DNA of 64,000 bases from Tipula vernalis (taxonomy: Eukaryota > Arthropoda > Insecta > Diptera > Tipulidae). The translations under genes were made by a program, and so were the position numbers. The notes beneath the pieces were generated by a model that saw only the letters and a program-made list of their open reading frames with translations, was not told where the DNA came from and made no database searches. This document shows, piece by piece, positions 25,101 through 37,821 of this stretch. The stretch lies in contig OY282558.1 of the NCBI GenBank assembly GCA_958295665.1, forward strand, positions 457,513,995-457,577,994, written 5' to 3'. The stretch's first letter is position 1. Each line of letters begins with the position of its first letter.

Positions 25101-28100
25101 ATTTCCATACATTTCACAGAAAAATCGATTCGAAGAAAATCACCTTACTATAGCTCAGCCGATTCAGAGCTGTAAAAATCCAAAATCTGCAATTGTGCTC
25201 CGATTGCGGTTCTTGACATCTCAAATGATAGGTCAGGACACCTGTAATTGCTATACCATACATTTCGTAGAAAGTTCGATTCAAAGAAAATCACCTTACT
25301 ATAGCTCAGCCGATTCAGAGCTGTAAAAATCCAAAATCTGCAATTGTGCTCCGATTGCGGTTTTTGATACCTCAAATGATAGGTCTCGGGACCTGTAATT
25401 GTTATGCCAAACCGCATTAAAATTGGTTGATTATTTCCATACATTTCACAGAAAAATCGATTCGAAGAAAATCACCTTACTATAGCTCAGCCGATTCAGA
25501 GCTGTAAAAATCCAAAATCTGCAATTGTGCCCCGATTGCGGTTCTTGACACCTCAAATGATAGGTCAGGACACCTGTAATTGCTATACCATACATTTCGT
25601 AGAAAGTTCGATTCAAAGAAAATCACCTTACTATAGCTCAGCCGATTCAGAGCTGTAAAAATCCAAAATCTGCAATTGTGCTCCGATTGCGGTTTTTGAT
25701 ACCTCAAATGATAGGTCTCGGGACCTGAAATTGTTATGCCAAACCGCATTAAAATTGGTTGATTATTTCCATACATTTCGTAGAAAGTTCGATTCAAAGA
25801 AAATCACCTTACTATAGCTCAGCCGATTCAGAGCTGTAAAAATCCAAAATCTGCAATTGTGCTCCGATTGCGGTTTTTGATACCTCAAATGATAGGTCTC
25901 GGGACCTGTAATTGTTATGCCAAACCGCATTAAAATTGGTTGATTATTTCCATACATTTCACAGAAAAATCGATTCGAAGAAAATCATATAGCTCAGCCG
26001 ATTCAGAGCTGTAAAAATCCAAAATCTGCAATTGTGCTCCGATTGCGGTTCTTGACACCTCAAATGATAGGTCAGGACACCTGTAATTGCTATACCATAC
26101 ATTTCGTAGAAAGTTCGATTCAAAGAAAATCACCTTACTATAGCTCAGCCGATTCAGAGCTGTAAAAATCCAAAATCTGCAATTGTACTCCGATTGCGGT
26201 TTTTGATACCTCAAATGATAGGTCTCGGGACCTGTAATTGTTATGCCAAACCGTATTAAAATTGGTTGATTATTTCCATACATTTCACAGAAAAATCGAT
26301 TCGAAGAAAATCACCTTACTATAGCTCAGCCGATTCAGAGCTGTAAAAATCCAAAATCTGCAATTGTGCTCCGATTGCGGTTCTTGACACCTCAAATGAT
26401 AGGTCAGGACACCTGTAATTGCTATACCATACATTTCGTAGAAAGTTCGATTCAAAGAAAATCACCTTACTATAGCTCAGCCGATTCAGAGCTGTAAAAA
26501 TCCAAAATCTGCAATTGTGCTCCGATTGCGGTTTTTGATACCTCAAATGATAGGTCTCGGGACCTGTAATTGTTATGCCAAACCGCATTAAAATTGGTTG
26601 ATTATTTCCATACATTTCACAGAAAAATCGATTCGAAGAAAATCACCTTACTATAGCTCAGCCGATTCAGAGCTGTAAAAATCCAAAATCTGCAATTGTG
26701 CTCCGATTGCGGTTCTTGACACCTCAAATGATAGGTCAGGACACCTGTAATTGCTATACCATACATTTCGTAGAAAGTTCGATTCAAAGAAAATCACCTT
26801 ACTATAGCTCAGCCGATTCAGAGCTGTAAAAATCCAAAATCTGCAATTGTGCTCCGATTGCGGTTTTTGATACCTCAAATGATAGGTCTCGGAACCTGAA
26901 ATTGTTATGGCAAACCGCATTAAAATTGGTTGATTATTTCCATACATTTCACAGAAAAATCGATTCGAAGAAAATCACCTTACTATAGCTCAGCCGATTC
27001 AGAGCTGTAAAAATCCAAAATCTGCAATTGTGCCCCGATTGCGGTTCTTGACACCTCAAATGATAGGTCAGGACACCTGTAATTGCTATACCATACATTT
27101 CGTAGAAAGTTCGATTCAAAGAAAATCACCTTACTATAGCTCAGCCGATTCAGAGCTGTAAAAATCCAAAATCTGCAATTGTGCTCCGATTGCGGTTTTT
27201 GATACCTCAAATGATAGGTCTCGGGACCTGAAATTGTTATGCCAAACCGCATTAAAATTGGTTGATTATTTCCATACATTTCGTAGAAAGTTCGATTCAA
27301 AGAAAATCACCTTACTATAGCTCAGCCGATTCAGAGCTGTAAAAATCCAAAATCTGCAATTGTGCTCCGATTGCGGTTTTTGATACCTCAAATGATAGGT
27401 CTCGGGACCTGTAATTGTTATGCCAAACCGCATTAAAATTGGTTGATTATTTCCATACATTTCACAGAAAAATCGATTCGAAGAAAATCACCTTACTATA
27501 GCTCAGCCGATTCAGAGCTGTAAAAATCCAAAATCTGCAATTGTGCTCCGATTGCGGTTCTTGACATCTCAAATGATAGGTCAGGACACCTGTAATTGCT
27601 ATACCATACATTTCGTAGAAAGTTCGATTCAAAGAAAATCACCTTACTATAGCTCAGCCGATTCAGAGCTGTAAAAATCCAAAATCTGCAATTGTGCTCC
27701 GATTGCGGTTTTTGATACCTCAAATGATAGGTCTCGGGACCTGTAATTGTTATGCCAAACCGCATTAAAATTGGTTGATTATTTCCATACATTTCACAGA
27801 AAAATCGATTCGAAGAAAATCACCTTACTATAGCTCAGCCGATTCAGAGCTGTAAAAATCCAAAATCTGCAATTGTGCCCCGATTGCGGTTCTTGACACC
27901 TCAAATGATAGGTCAGGACACCTGTAATTGCTATACCATACATTTCGTAGAAAGTTCGATTCAAAGAAAATCACCTTACTATAGCTCAGCCGATTCAGAG
28001 CTGTAAAAATCCAAAATCTGCAATTGTGCTCCGATTGCGGTTTTTGATACCTCAAATGATAGGTCTCGGGACCTGAAATTGTTATGCCAAACCGCATTAA

Positions 28101-28344
28101 AATTGGTTGATTATTTCCATACATTTCGTAGAAAGTTCGATTCAAAGAAAATCACCTTACTATAGCTCAGCCGATTCAGAGCTGTAAAAATCCAAAATCT
28201 GCAATTGTGCTCCGATTGCGGTTTTTGATACCTCAAATGATAGGTCTCGGGACCTGTAATTGTTATGCCAAACCGCATTAAAATTGGTTGATTATTTCCA
28301 TACATTTCACAGAAAAATCGATTCGAAGAAAATCACCTTACTAT
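22108..28344 (+). repeat. Block B: S-L and S-L-L units, transition from TA-deleted to full joints
   Basis: From 22108 the S-L-L trimer (513 bp) becomes a regular component beside the 332-bp S-L dimer. The first L of these trimers is usually chimeric, with an L body and the S tail GTAGAAAGTTCGATTCAAAG. The TA-deleted joint typical of block A is last seen near 23100 and is absent until 62620. Variants GTGCCCC and CTCGGAACC link this block to the end of block A. Confidence 0.88.
23643..28344 (+). repeat. Tandem duplication of a 2348/2354-bp segment
   Basis: Copy 1 is 23643-25990 and copy 2 is 25991-28344. Private variants recur at a constant offset of 2348: GTACTCC with CCGTATT (near 23838 and 26186), TTATGGCAAACC (24558 and 26906), GACATCTC (near 25215 and 27563), and paired GTGCCCC units. 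Copy 1 ends in AATCATATAGCTC, a 6-bp loss of CCTTAC exactly at the border between copies. The copy-2 end is intact, hence the 6-bp length difference. Confidence 0.93.
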
Positions 28345-28676
28345 AGCTCAGCCGATTCAGAGCTGTAAAAATCCAAAATCTGCAATTGTGCTCCGATTGC
28401 GGTTCTTGACACCTCAAATGATAGGTCACGACACCTGTAATTGCTATACCATACATTTCGTAGAAAGTTCGATTCAAAGAAAATCACCTTACTATAGCTC
28501 AGCCGATTCAGAGCTGTAAAAATCCAAAATCTGCAATTGTGCTCCGATTGCGGTTTTTGATACCTCAAATGATAGGTCTCGGGACCTGAAATTGTTATGC
28601 CAAACCGCATTAAAATTGGTTGATTATTTCCATACATTTCACAGAAAAATCGATTCGAAGAAAATCACCTTACTAT
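28345..28676 (+). repeat. Single S-L dimer between blocks B and C
   Basis: One 332-bp dimer links the end of the 2.35 kb duplication to the first 10-monomer repeat. Its S has a private core change, GGTCACGACACC. Confidence 0.85.
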
Positions 28677-30336
28677 AGCTCAGCCGATTCAGAGCTGTAA
28701 AAATCCAAAATCTGCAATTGTGCTCCGATTGCGGTTCTTGACACCTCAAATGATAGGTCAGGACACCTGTAATTGCTATACCATACATTTCGTAGAAAGT
28801 TCGATTCGAAGAAAATCACCTTACTATAGCTCAGCCGATTCAGAGCTGTAAAAATCCAAAATCTGCAATTGTGCTCCGATTGCGGTTTTTGATACCTCAA
28901 ATGATAGGTCTCGGGACCTGTAATTGTTATGCCAAACCGCATTAAAATTGGTTGATTATTTCCATACATTTCACAGAAAAATCGATTCGAAGAAAATCAC
29001 CTTACTATAGCTCAGCCGATTCAGAGCTGTAAAAATCCAAAATCTGCAATTGTGCTCCGATTGCGGTTCTTGACACCTCAAATGATAGGTCAGGACACCT
29101 GTAATTGCTATACCATACATTTCGTAGAAAGTTCGATTCGAAGAAAATCACCTTACTATAGCTCAGCCGATTCAGAGCTGTAAAAATCCAAAATCTGCAA
29201 TTGTGCTCCGATTGCGGTTCTTGACACCTCAAATGATAGGTCAGGACACCTGTAATTGCTATACCATACATTTCGTAGAAAGTTCGATTCGAAGAAAATC
29301 ACCTTACTATAGCTCAGCCGATTCAGAGCTGTAAAAATCCAAAATCTGCAATTGTGCTCCGATTGCGGTTTTTGATACCTCAAATGATAGGTCTCGGGAC
29401 CTGTAATTGTTATGCCAAACCGCATTAAAATTGGTTGATTATTTCCATACATTTCACAGAAAAATCGATTCGAAGAAAATCACCTTACTATAGCTCAGCC
29501 GATTCAGAGCTGTAAAAATCCAAAATCTGCAATTGTGCTCCGATTGCAGTTCTTGACACCTCAAATGATAGGTCAGGACACCTGTAATTGCTATACCATA
29601 CATTTCGTAGAAAGTTCGATTCAAAGAAAATCACCTTACTATAGCTCAGCCGATTCAGAGCTGTAAAAATCCAAAATCTGCAATTGTGCTCCGATTGCGG
29701 TTTTTGATACCTCAAATGATAGGTCTCGGGACCTGAAATTGTTATGCCAAACCGCATTAAAATTGGTTGATTATTTCCATACATTTCACAGAAAAATCGA
29801 TTCGAAGAAAATCACCTTACTATAGCTCAGCCGATTCAGAGCTGTAAAAATCCAAAATCTGCAATTGTGCTCCGATTGCAGTTCTTGACACCTCAAATGA
29901 TAGGTCAGGACACCTGTAATTGCTATACCATACATTTCGTAGAAAGTTCGATTCAAAGAAAATCACCTTACTATAGCTCAGCCGATTCAGAGCTGTAAAA
30001 ATCCAAAATCTGCAATTGTGCTCCGATTGCGGTTTTTGATACCTCAAATGATAGGTCTCGGGACCTGAAATTGTTATGCCAAACCGCATTAAAATTGGTT
30101 GATTATTTCCATACATTTCGTAGAAAGTTCGATTCAAAGAAAATCACCTTACTATAGCTCAGCCGATTCAGAGCTGTAAAAATCCAAAATCTGCAATTGT
30201 GCTCCGATTGCGGTTTTTGATACCTCAAATGATAGGTCTCGGGACCTGTAATTGTTATGCCAAACCGCATTAAAATTGGTTGATTATTTCCATACATTTC
30301 ACAGAAAAATCGATTCGAAGAAAATCACCTTACTAT
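28677..30336 (+). repeat. 10-monomer higher-order repeat, copy 1 (1660 bp)
   Basis: The order is S-L, S, S-L, S-L, S-L-L: five S (755 bp) plus five L (905 bp), total 1660. The lone S and the S units next to it have the joint variant GTTCGATTCGAAG. The following S units have GATTGCAGTTC. The last trimer has the chimeric L with an S-type tail. These three markers in order identify each copy. Confidence 0.92.
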
Positions 30337-32509
30337 AGCTCAGCCGATTCAGAGCTGTAAAAATCCAAAATCTGCAATTGTGCTCCGATTGCGGTTCTTG
30401 ACACCTCAAATGATAGGTCAGGACACCTGTAATTGCTATACCATACATTTCGTAGAAAGTTCGATTCGAAGAAAATCACCTTACTATAGCTCAGCCGATT
30501 CAGAGCTGTAAAAATCCAAAATCTGCAATTGTGCTCCGATTGCGGTTTTTGATACCTCAAATGATAGGTCTCGGGACCTGTAATTGTTATGCCAAACCGC
30601 ATTAAAATTGGTTGATTATTTCCATACATTTCACAGAAAAATCGATTCGAAGAAAATCACCTTACTATAGCTCAGCCGATTCAGAGCTGTAAAAATCCAA
30701 AATCTGCAATTGTGCTCCGATTGCGGTTCTTGACACCTCAAATGATAGGTCAGGACACCTGTAATTGCTATACCATACATTTCGTAGAAAGTTCGATTCG
30801 AAGAAAATCACCTTACTATAGCTCAGCCGATTCAGAGCTGTAAAACTCCAAAATCTGCAATTGTGCTCCGATTGCGGTTCTTGACACCTCAAATGATAGG
30901 TCAGGACACCTGTAATTGCTATACCATACATTTCGTAGAAAGTTCGATTCGAAGAAAATCACCTTACTATAGCTCAGCCGATTCAGAGCTGTAAAAATCC
31001 AAAATCTGCAATTGTGCTCCGATTGCGGTTTTTGATACCTCAAATGATAGGTCTCGGGACCTGTAATTGTTATGCCAAACCGCATTAAAATTGGTTGATT
31101 ATTTCCATACATTTCACAGAAAAATCGATTCGAAGAAAATCACCTTACTATAGCTCAGCCGATTCAGAGCTGTAAAAATCCAAAATCTGCAATTGTGCTC
31201 CGATTGCAGTTCTTGACACCTCAAATGATAGGTCAGGACACCTGTAATTGCTATACCATACATTTCGTAGAAAGTTCGATTCAAAGAAAATCACCTTACT
31301 ATAGCTCAGCCGATTCAGAGCTGTAAAAATCCAAAATCTGCAATTGTGCTCCGATTGCGGTTTTTGATACCTCAAATGATAGGTCTCGGGACCTGAAATT
31401 GTTATGCCAAACCGCATTAAAATTGGTTGATTATTTCCATACATTTCGTAGAAAGTTCGATTCAAAGAAAATCACCTTACTATAGCTCAGCCGATTCAGA
31501 GCTGTAAAAATCCAAAATCTGCAATTGTGCTCCGATTGCGGTTTTTGATACCTCAAATGATAGGTCTCGGGACCTGTAATTGTTATGCCAAACCGCATTA
31601 AAATTGGTTGATTATTTCCATACATTTCACAGAAAAATCGATTCGAAGAAAATCACCTTACTATAGCTCAGCCGATTCAGAGCTGTAAAAATCCAAAATC
31701 TGCAATTGTGCTCCGATTGCGGTTCTTGACACCTCAAATGATAGGTCAGGACACCTGTAATTGCTATACCATACATTTCGTAGAAAGTTCGATTCAAAGA
31801 AAATCACCTTACTATAGCTCAGCCGATTCAGAGCTGTAAAAATCCAAAATCTGCAATTGTGCTCCGATTGCGGTTTTTGATACCTCAAATGATAGGTCTC
31901 GGGACCTGAAATTGTTATGCCAAACCGCATTAAAATTGGTTGATTATTTCCATACATTTCGTAGAAAGTTCGATTCAAAGAAAATCACCTTACTATAGCT
32001 CAGCCGATTCAGAGCTGTAAAAATCCAAAATCTGCAATTGTGCTCCGATTGCGGTTTTTGATACCTCAAATGATAGGTCTCGGGACCTGTAATTGTTATG
32101 CCAAACCGCATTAAAATTGGTTGATTATTTCCATACATTTCACAGAAAAATCGATTCGAAGAAAATCACCTTACTATAGCTCAGCCGATTCAGAGCTGTA
32201 AAAATCCAAAATCTGCAATTGTGCTCCGATTGCGGTTCTTGACACCTCAAATGATAGGTCAGGACACCTGTAATTGCTATACCATACATTTCGTAGAAAG
32301 TTCGATTCAAAGAAAATCACCTTACTATAGCTCAGCCGATTCAGAGCTGTAAAAATCCAAAATCTGCAATTGTGCTCCGATTGCGGTTTTTGATACCTCA
32401 AATGATAGGTCTCGGGACCTGAAATTGTTATGCCAAACCGCATTAAAATTGGTTGATTATTTCCATACATTTCACAGAAAAATCGATTCGAAGAAAATCA
32501 CCTTACTAT
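30337..32509 (+). repeat. 10-monomer higher-order repeat, copy 2, rearranged (2173 bp)
   Basis: It begins like copy 1 (S-L, S, S-L) and then continues S-L-L, S-L-L, S-L. It lacks one of the two GCAG-marked S-L dimers and has an extra trimer and dimer, net +513 bp, the size of one S-L-L. A private AAAACTCC change marks the second S of the S-S pair (near 30844). The pattern fits unequal exchange between repeats out of register. Confidence 0.88.
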
Positions 32510-34169
32510 AGCTCAGCCGATTCAGAGCTGTAAAAATCCAAAATCTGCAATTGTGCTCCGATTGCGGTTCTTGACACCTCAAATGATAGGTCAGGACACC
32601 TGTAATTGCTATACCATACATTTCGTAGAAAGTTCGATTCGAAGAAAATCACCTTACTATAGCTCAGCCGATTCAGAGCTGTAAAAATCCAAAATCTGCA
32701 ATTGTGCTCCGATTGCGGTTTTTGATACCTCAAATGATAGGTCTCGGGACCTGTAATTGTTATGCCAAACCGCATTAAAATTGGTTGATTATTTCCATAC
32801 ATTTCACAGAAAAATCGATTCGAAGAAAATCACCTTACTATAGCTCAGCCGATTCAGAGCTGTAAAAATCCAAAATCTGCAATTGTGCTCCGATTGCGGT
32901 TCTTGACACCTCAAATGATAGGTCAGGACACCTGTAATTGCTATACCATACATTTCGTAGAAAGTTCGATTCGAAGAAAATCACCTTACTATAGCTCAGC
33001 CGATTCAGAGCTGTAAAAATCCAAAATCTGCAATTGTGCTCCGATTGCGGTTCTTGACACCTCAAATGATAGGTCAGGACACCTGTAATTGCTATACCAT
33101 ACATTTCGTAGAAAGTTCGATTCGAAGAAAATCACCTTACTATAGCTCAGCCGATTCAGAGCTGTAAAAATCCAAAATCTGCAATTGTGCTCCGATTGCG
33201 GTTTTTGATACCTCAAATGATAGGTCTCGGGACCTGTAATTGTTATGCCAAACCGCATTAAAATTGGTTGATTATTTCCATACATTTCACAGAAAAATCG
33301 ATTCGAAGAAAATCACCTTACTATAGCTCAGCCGATTCAGAGCTGTAAAAATCCAAAATCTGCAATTGTGCTCCGATTGCAGTTCTTGACACCTCAAATG
33401 ATAGGTCAGGACACCTGTAATTGCTATACCATACATTTCGTAGAAAGTTCGATTCAAAGAAAATCACCTTACTATAGCTCAGCCGATTCAGAGCTGTAAA
33501 AATCCAAAATCTGCAATTGTGCTCCGATTGCGGTTTTTGATACCTCAAATGATAGGTCTCGGGACCTGAAATTGTTATGCCAAACCGCATTAAAATTGGT
33601 TGATTATTTCCATACATTTCACAGAAAAATCGATTCGAAGAAAATCACCTTACTATAGCTCAGCCGATTCAGAGCTGTAAAAATCCAAAATCTGCAATTG
33701 TGCTCCGATTGCAGTTCTTGACACCTCAAATGATAGGTCAGGACACCTGTAATTGCTATACCATACATTTCGTAGAAAGTTCGATTCAAAGAAAATCACC
33801 TTACTATAGCTCAGCCGATTCAGAGCTGTAAAAATCCAAAATCTGCAATTGTGCTCCGATTGCGGTTTTTGATACCTCAAATGATAGGTCTCGGGACCTG
33901 AAATTGTTATGCCAAACCGCATTAAAATTGGTTGATTATTTCCATACATTTCGTAGAAAGTTCGATTCAAAGAAAATCACCTTACTATAGCTCAGCCGAT
34001 TCAGAGCTGTAAAAATCCAAAATCTGCAATTGTGCTCCGATTGCGGTTTTTGATACCTCAAATGATAGGTCTCGGGACCTGTAATTGTTATGCCAAACCG
34101 CATTAAAATTGGTTGATTATTTCCATACATTTCACAGAAAAATCGATTCGAAGAAAATCACCTTACTAT
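32510..34169 (+). repeat. 10-monomer higher-order repeat, copy 3 (1660 bp)
   Basis: The unit order and marker order are the same as in copy 1: GTTCGATTCGAAG joints in the first dimer and S-S pair, GATTGCAGTTC in the next two S units, and a chimeric L in the final trimer. The offset to copy 4 is exactly 1660 at every landmark. Confidence 0.93.
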
Positions 34170-35829
34170 AGCTCAGCCGATTCAGAGCTGTAAAAATCCA
34201 AAATCTGCAATTGTGCTCCGATTGCGGTTCTTGACACCTCAAATGATAGGTCAGGACACCTGTAATTGCTATACCATACATTTCGTAGAAAGTTCGATTC
34301 GAAGAAAATCACCTTACTATAGCTCAGCCGATTCAGAGCTGTAAAAATCCAAAATCTGCAATTGTGCTCCGATTGCGGTTTTTGATACCTCAAATGATAG
34401 GTCTCGGGACCTGTAATTGTTATGCCAAACCGCATTAAAATTGGTTGATTATTTCCATACATTTCACAGAAAAATCGATTCGAAGAAAATCACCTTACTA
34501 TAGCTCAGCCGATTCAGAGCTGTAAAAATCCAAAATCTGCAATTGTGCTCCGATTGCGGTTCTTGACACCTCAAATGATAGGTCAGGACACCTGTAATTG
34601 CTATACCATACATTTCGTAGAAAGTTCGATTCGAAGAAAATCACCTTACTATAGCTCAGCCGATTCAGAGCTGTAAAAATCCAAAATCTGCAATTGTGCT
34701 CCGATTGCGGTTCTTGACACCTCAAATGATAGGTCAGGACACCTGTAATTGCTATACCATACATTTCGTAGAAAGTTCGATTCGAAGAAAATCACCTTAC
34801 TATAGCTCAGCCGATTCAGAGCTGTAAAAATCCAAAATCTGCAATTGTGCTCCGATTGCGGTTTTTGATACCTCAAATGATAGGTCTCGGGACCTGTAAT
34901 TGTTATGCCAAACCGCATTAAAATTGGTTGATTATTTCCATACATTTCACAGAAAAATCGATTCGAAGAAAATCACCTTACTATAGCTCAGCCGATTCAG
35001 AGCTGTAAAAATCCAAAATCTGCAATTGTGCTCCGATTGCAGTTCTTGACACCTCAAATGATAGGTCAGGACACCTGTAATTGCTATACCATACATTTCG
35101 TAGAAAGTTCGATTCAAAGAAAATCACCTTACTATAGCTCAGCCGATTCAGAGCTGTAAAAATCCAAAATCTGCAATTGTGCTCCGATTGCGGTTTTTGA
35201 TACCTCAAATGATAGGTCTCGGGACCTGAAATTGTTATGCCAAACCGCATTAAAATTGGTTGATTATTTCCATACATTTCACAGAAAAATCGATTCGAAG
35301 AAAATCACCTTACTATAGCTCAGCCGATTCAGAGCTGTAAAAATCCAAAATCTGCAATTGTGCTCCGATTGCAGTTCTTGACACCTCAAATGATAGGTCA
35401 GGACACCTGTAATTGCTATACCATACATTTCGTAGAAAGTTCGATTCAAAGAAAATCACCTTACTATAGCTCAGCCGATTCAGAGCTGTAAAAATCCAAA
35501 ATCTGCAATTGTGCTCCGATTGCGGTTTTTGATACCTCAAATGATAGGTCTCGGGACCTGAAATTGTTATGCCAAACCGCATTAAAATTGGTTGATTATT
35601 TCCATACATTTCGTAGAAAGTTCGATTCAAAGAAAATCACCTTACTATAGCTCAGCCGATTCAGAGCTGTAAAAATCCAAAATCTGCAATTGTGCTCCGA
35701 TTGCGGTTTTTGATACCTCAAATGATAGGTCTCGGGACCTGTAATTGTTATGCCAAACCGCATTAAAATTGGTTGATTATTTCCATACATTTCACAGAAA
35801 AATCGATTCGAAGAAAATCACCTTACTAT
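34170..35829 (+). repeat. 10-monomer higher-order repeat, copy 4 (1660 bp)
   Basis: Matches copy 3 at every landmark used. The next dimer at 35830 begins like a fifth copy, with a GTTCGATTCGAAG S followed by L, but the S-S pair does not follow, so the fifth copy is truncated after one dimer. Confidence 0.93.
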
Positions 35830-37821
35830 AGCTCAGCCGATTCAGAGCTGTAAAAATCCAAAATCTGCAATTGTGCTCCGATTGCGGTTCTTGACACCTC
35901 AAATGATAGGTCAGGACACCTGTAATTGCTATACCATACATTTCGTAGAAAGTTCGATTCGAAGAAAATCACCTTACTATAGCTCAGCCGATTCAGAGCT
36001 GTAAAAATCCAAAATCTGCAATTGTGCTCCGATTGCGGTTTTTGATACCTCAAATGATAGGTCTCGGGACCTGTAATTGTTATGCCAAACCGCATTAAAA
36101 TTGGTTGATTATTTCCATACATTTCACAGAAAAATCGATTCGAAGAAAATCACCTTACTATAGCTCAGCCGATTCAGAGCTGTAAAAATCCAAAATCTGC
36201 AATTGTGCTCCGATTGCAGTTCTTGACACCTCAAATGATAGGTCAGGACACCTGTAATTGCTATACCATACATTTCGTAGAAAGTTCGATTCAAAGAAAA
36301 TCACCTTACTATAGCTCAGCCGATTCAGAGCTGTAAAAATCCAAAATCTGCAATTGTGCTCCGATTGCGGTTTTTGATACCTCAAATGATAGGTCTCGGG
36401 ACCTGAAATTGTTATGCCAAACCGCATTAAAATTGGTTGATTATTTCCATACATTTCACAGAAAAATCGATTCGAAGAAAATCACCTTACTATAGCTCAG
36501 CCGATTCAGAGCTGTAAAAATCCAAAATCTGCAATTGTGCTCCGATTGCGGTTCTTGACACCTCAAATGATAGGTCAGGACACCTGTAATTGCTATACCA
36601 TACATTTCGTAGAAAGTTCGATTCAAAGAAAATCACCTTACTATAGCTCAGCCGATTCAGAGCTGTAAAAATCCAAAATCTGCAATTGTGCTCCGATTGC
36701 GGTTTTTGATACCTCAAATGATAGGTCTCGGGACCTGAAATTGTTATGCCAAACCGCATTAAAATTGGTTGATTATTTCCATACATTTCACAGAAAAATC
36801 GATTCGAAGAAAATCACCTTACTATAGCTCAGCCGATTCAGAGCTGTAAAAATCCAAAATCTGCAATTGTGCTCCGATTGCGGTTCTTGACACCTCAAAT
36901 GATAGGTCAGGACACCTGTAATTGCTATACCATACATTTCGTAGAAAGTTCGATTCAAAGAAAATCACCTTACTATAGCTCAGCCGATTCAGAGCTGTAA
37001 AAATCCAAAATCTGCAATTGTGCTCCGATTGCGGTTTTTGATACCTCAAATGATAGGTCTCGGGACCTGTAATTGTTATGCCAAACCGCATTAAAATTGG
37101 TTGATTATTTCCATACATTTCACAGAAAAATCGATTCGAAGAAAATCACCTTACTATAGCTCAGCCGATTCAGAGCTGTAAAAATCCAAAATCTGGAATT
37201 GTGCTCCGATTGCGGTTCTTGACACCTCAAATGGTAGGTCAGGACACCTGTAATTGCTATACCATACATTTCGTAGAAAGTTCGATTCAAAGAAAATCAC
37301 CTTACTATAGCTCAGCCGATTCAGAGCTGTAAAAATCCAAAATCTGCAATTGTGCTCCGATTGCGGTTTTTGATACCTCAAATGATAGGTCTCGGGACCT
37401 GAAATTGTTATGCCAAACCGCATTAAAATTGGTTGATTATTTCCATACATTTCACAGAAAAATCGATTCGAAGAAAATCACCTTACTATAGCTCAGCCGA
37501 TTCAGAGCTGTAAAAATCCAAAATCTGCAATTGTGCTCCGATTGCGGTTCTTGACACCTCAAATGATAGGTCAGGACACCTGTAATTGCTATACCATACA
37601 TTTCGTAGAAAGTTCGATTCAAAGAAAATCACCTTACTATAGCTCAGCCGATTCAGAGCTGTAAAAATCCAAAATCTGCAATTGTGCTCCGATTGCGGTT
37701 TTTGATACCTCAAATGATAGGTCTCGGGACCTGAAATTGTTATGCCAAACCGCATTAAAATTGGTTGATTATTTCCATACATTTCACAGAAAAATCGATT
37801 CGAAGAAAATCACCTTACTAT
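35830..37821 (+). repeat. Six consecutive 332-bp S-L dimers
   Basis: Starts at 35830, 36162, 36494, 36826, 37158 and 37490 are spaced by exactly 332. The dimers are not identical: L cores alternate between CCTGAAATTG and CCTGTAATTG. The dimer at 37158 has private changes CTGGAATT (near 37196) and AAATGGTAGG (near 37232). Confidence 0.9.
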
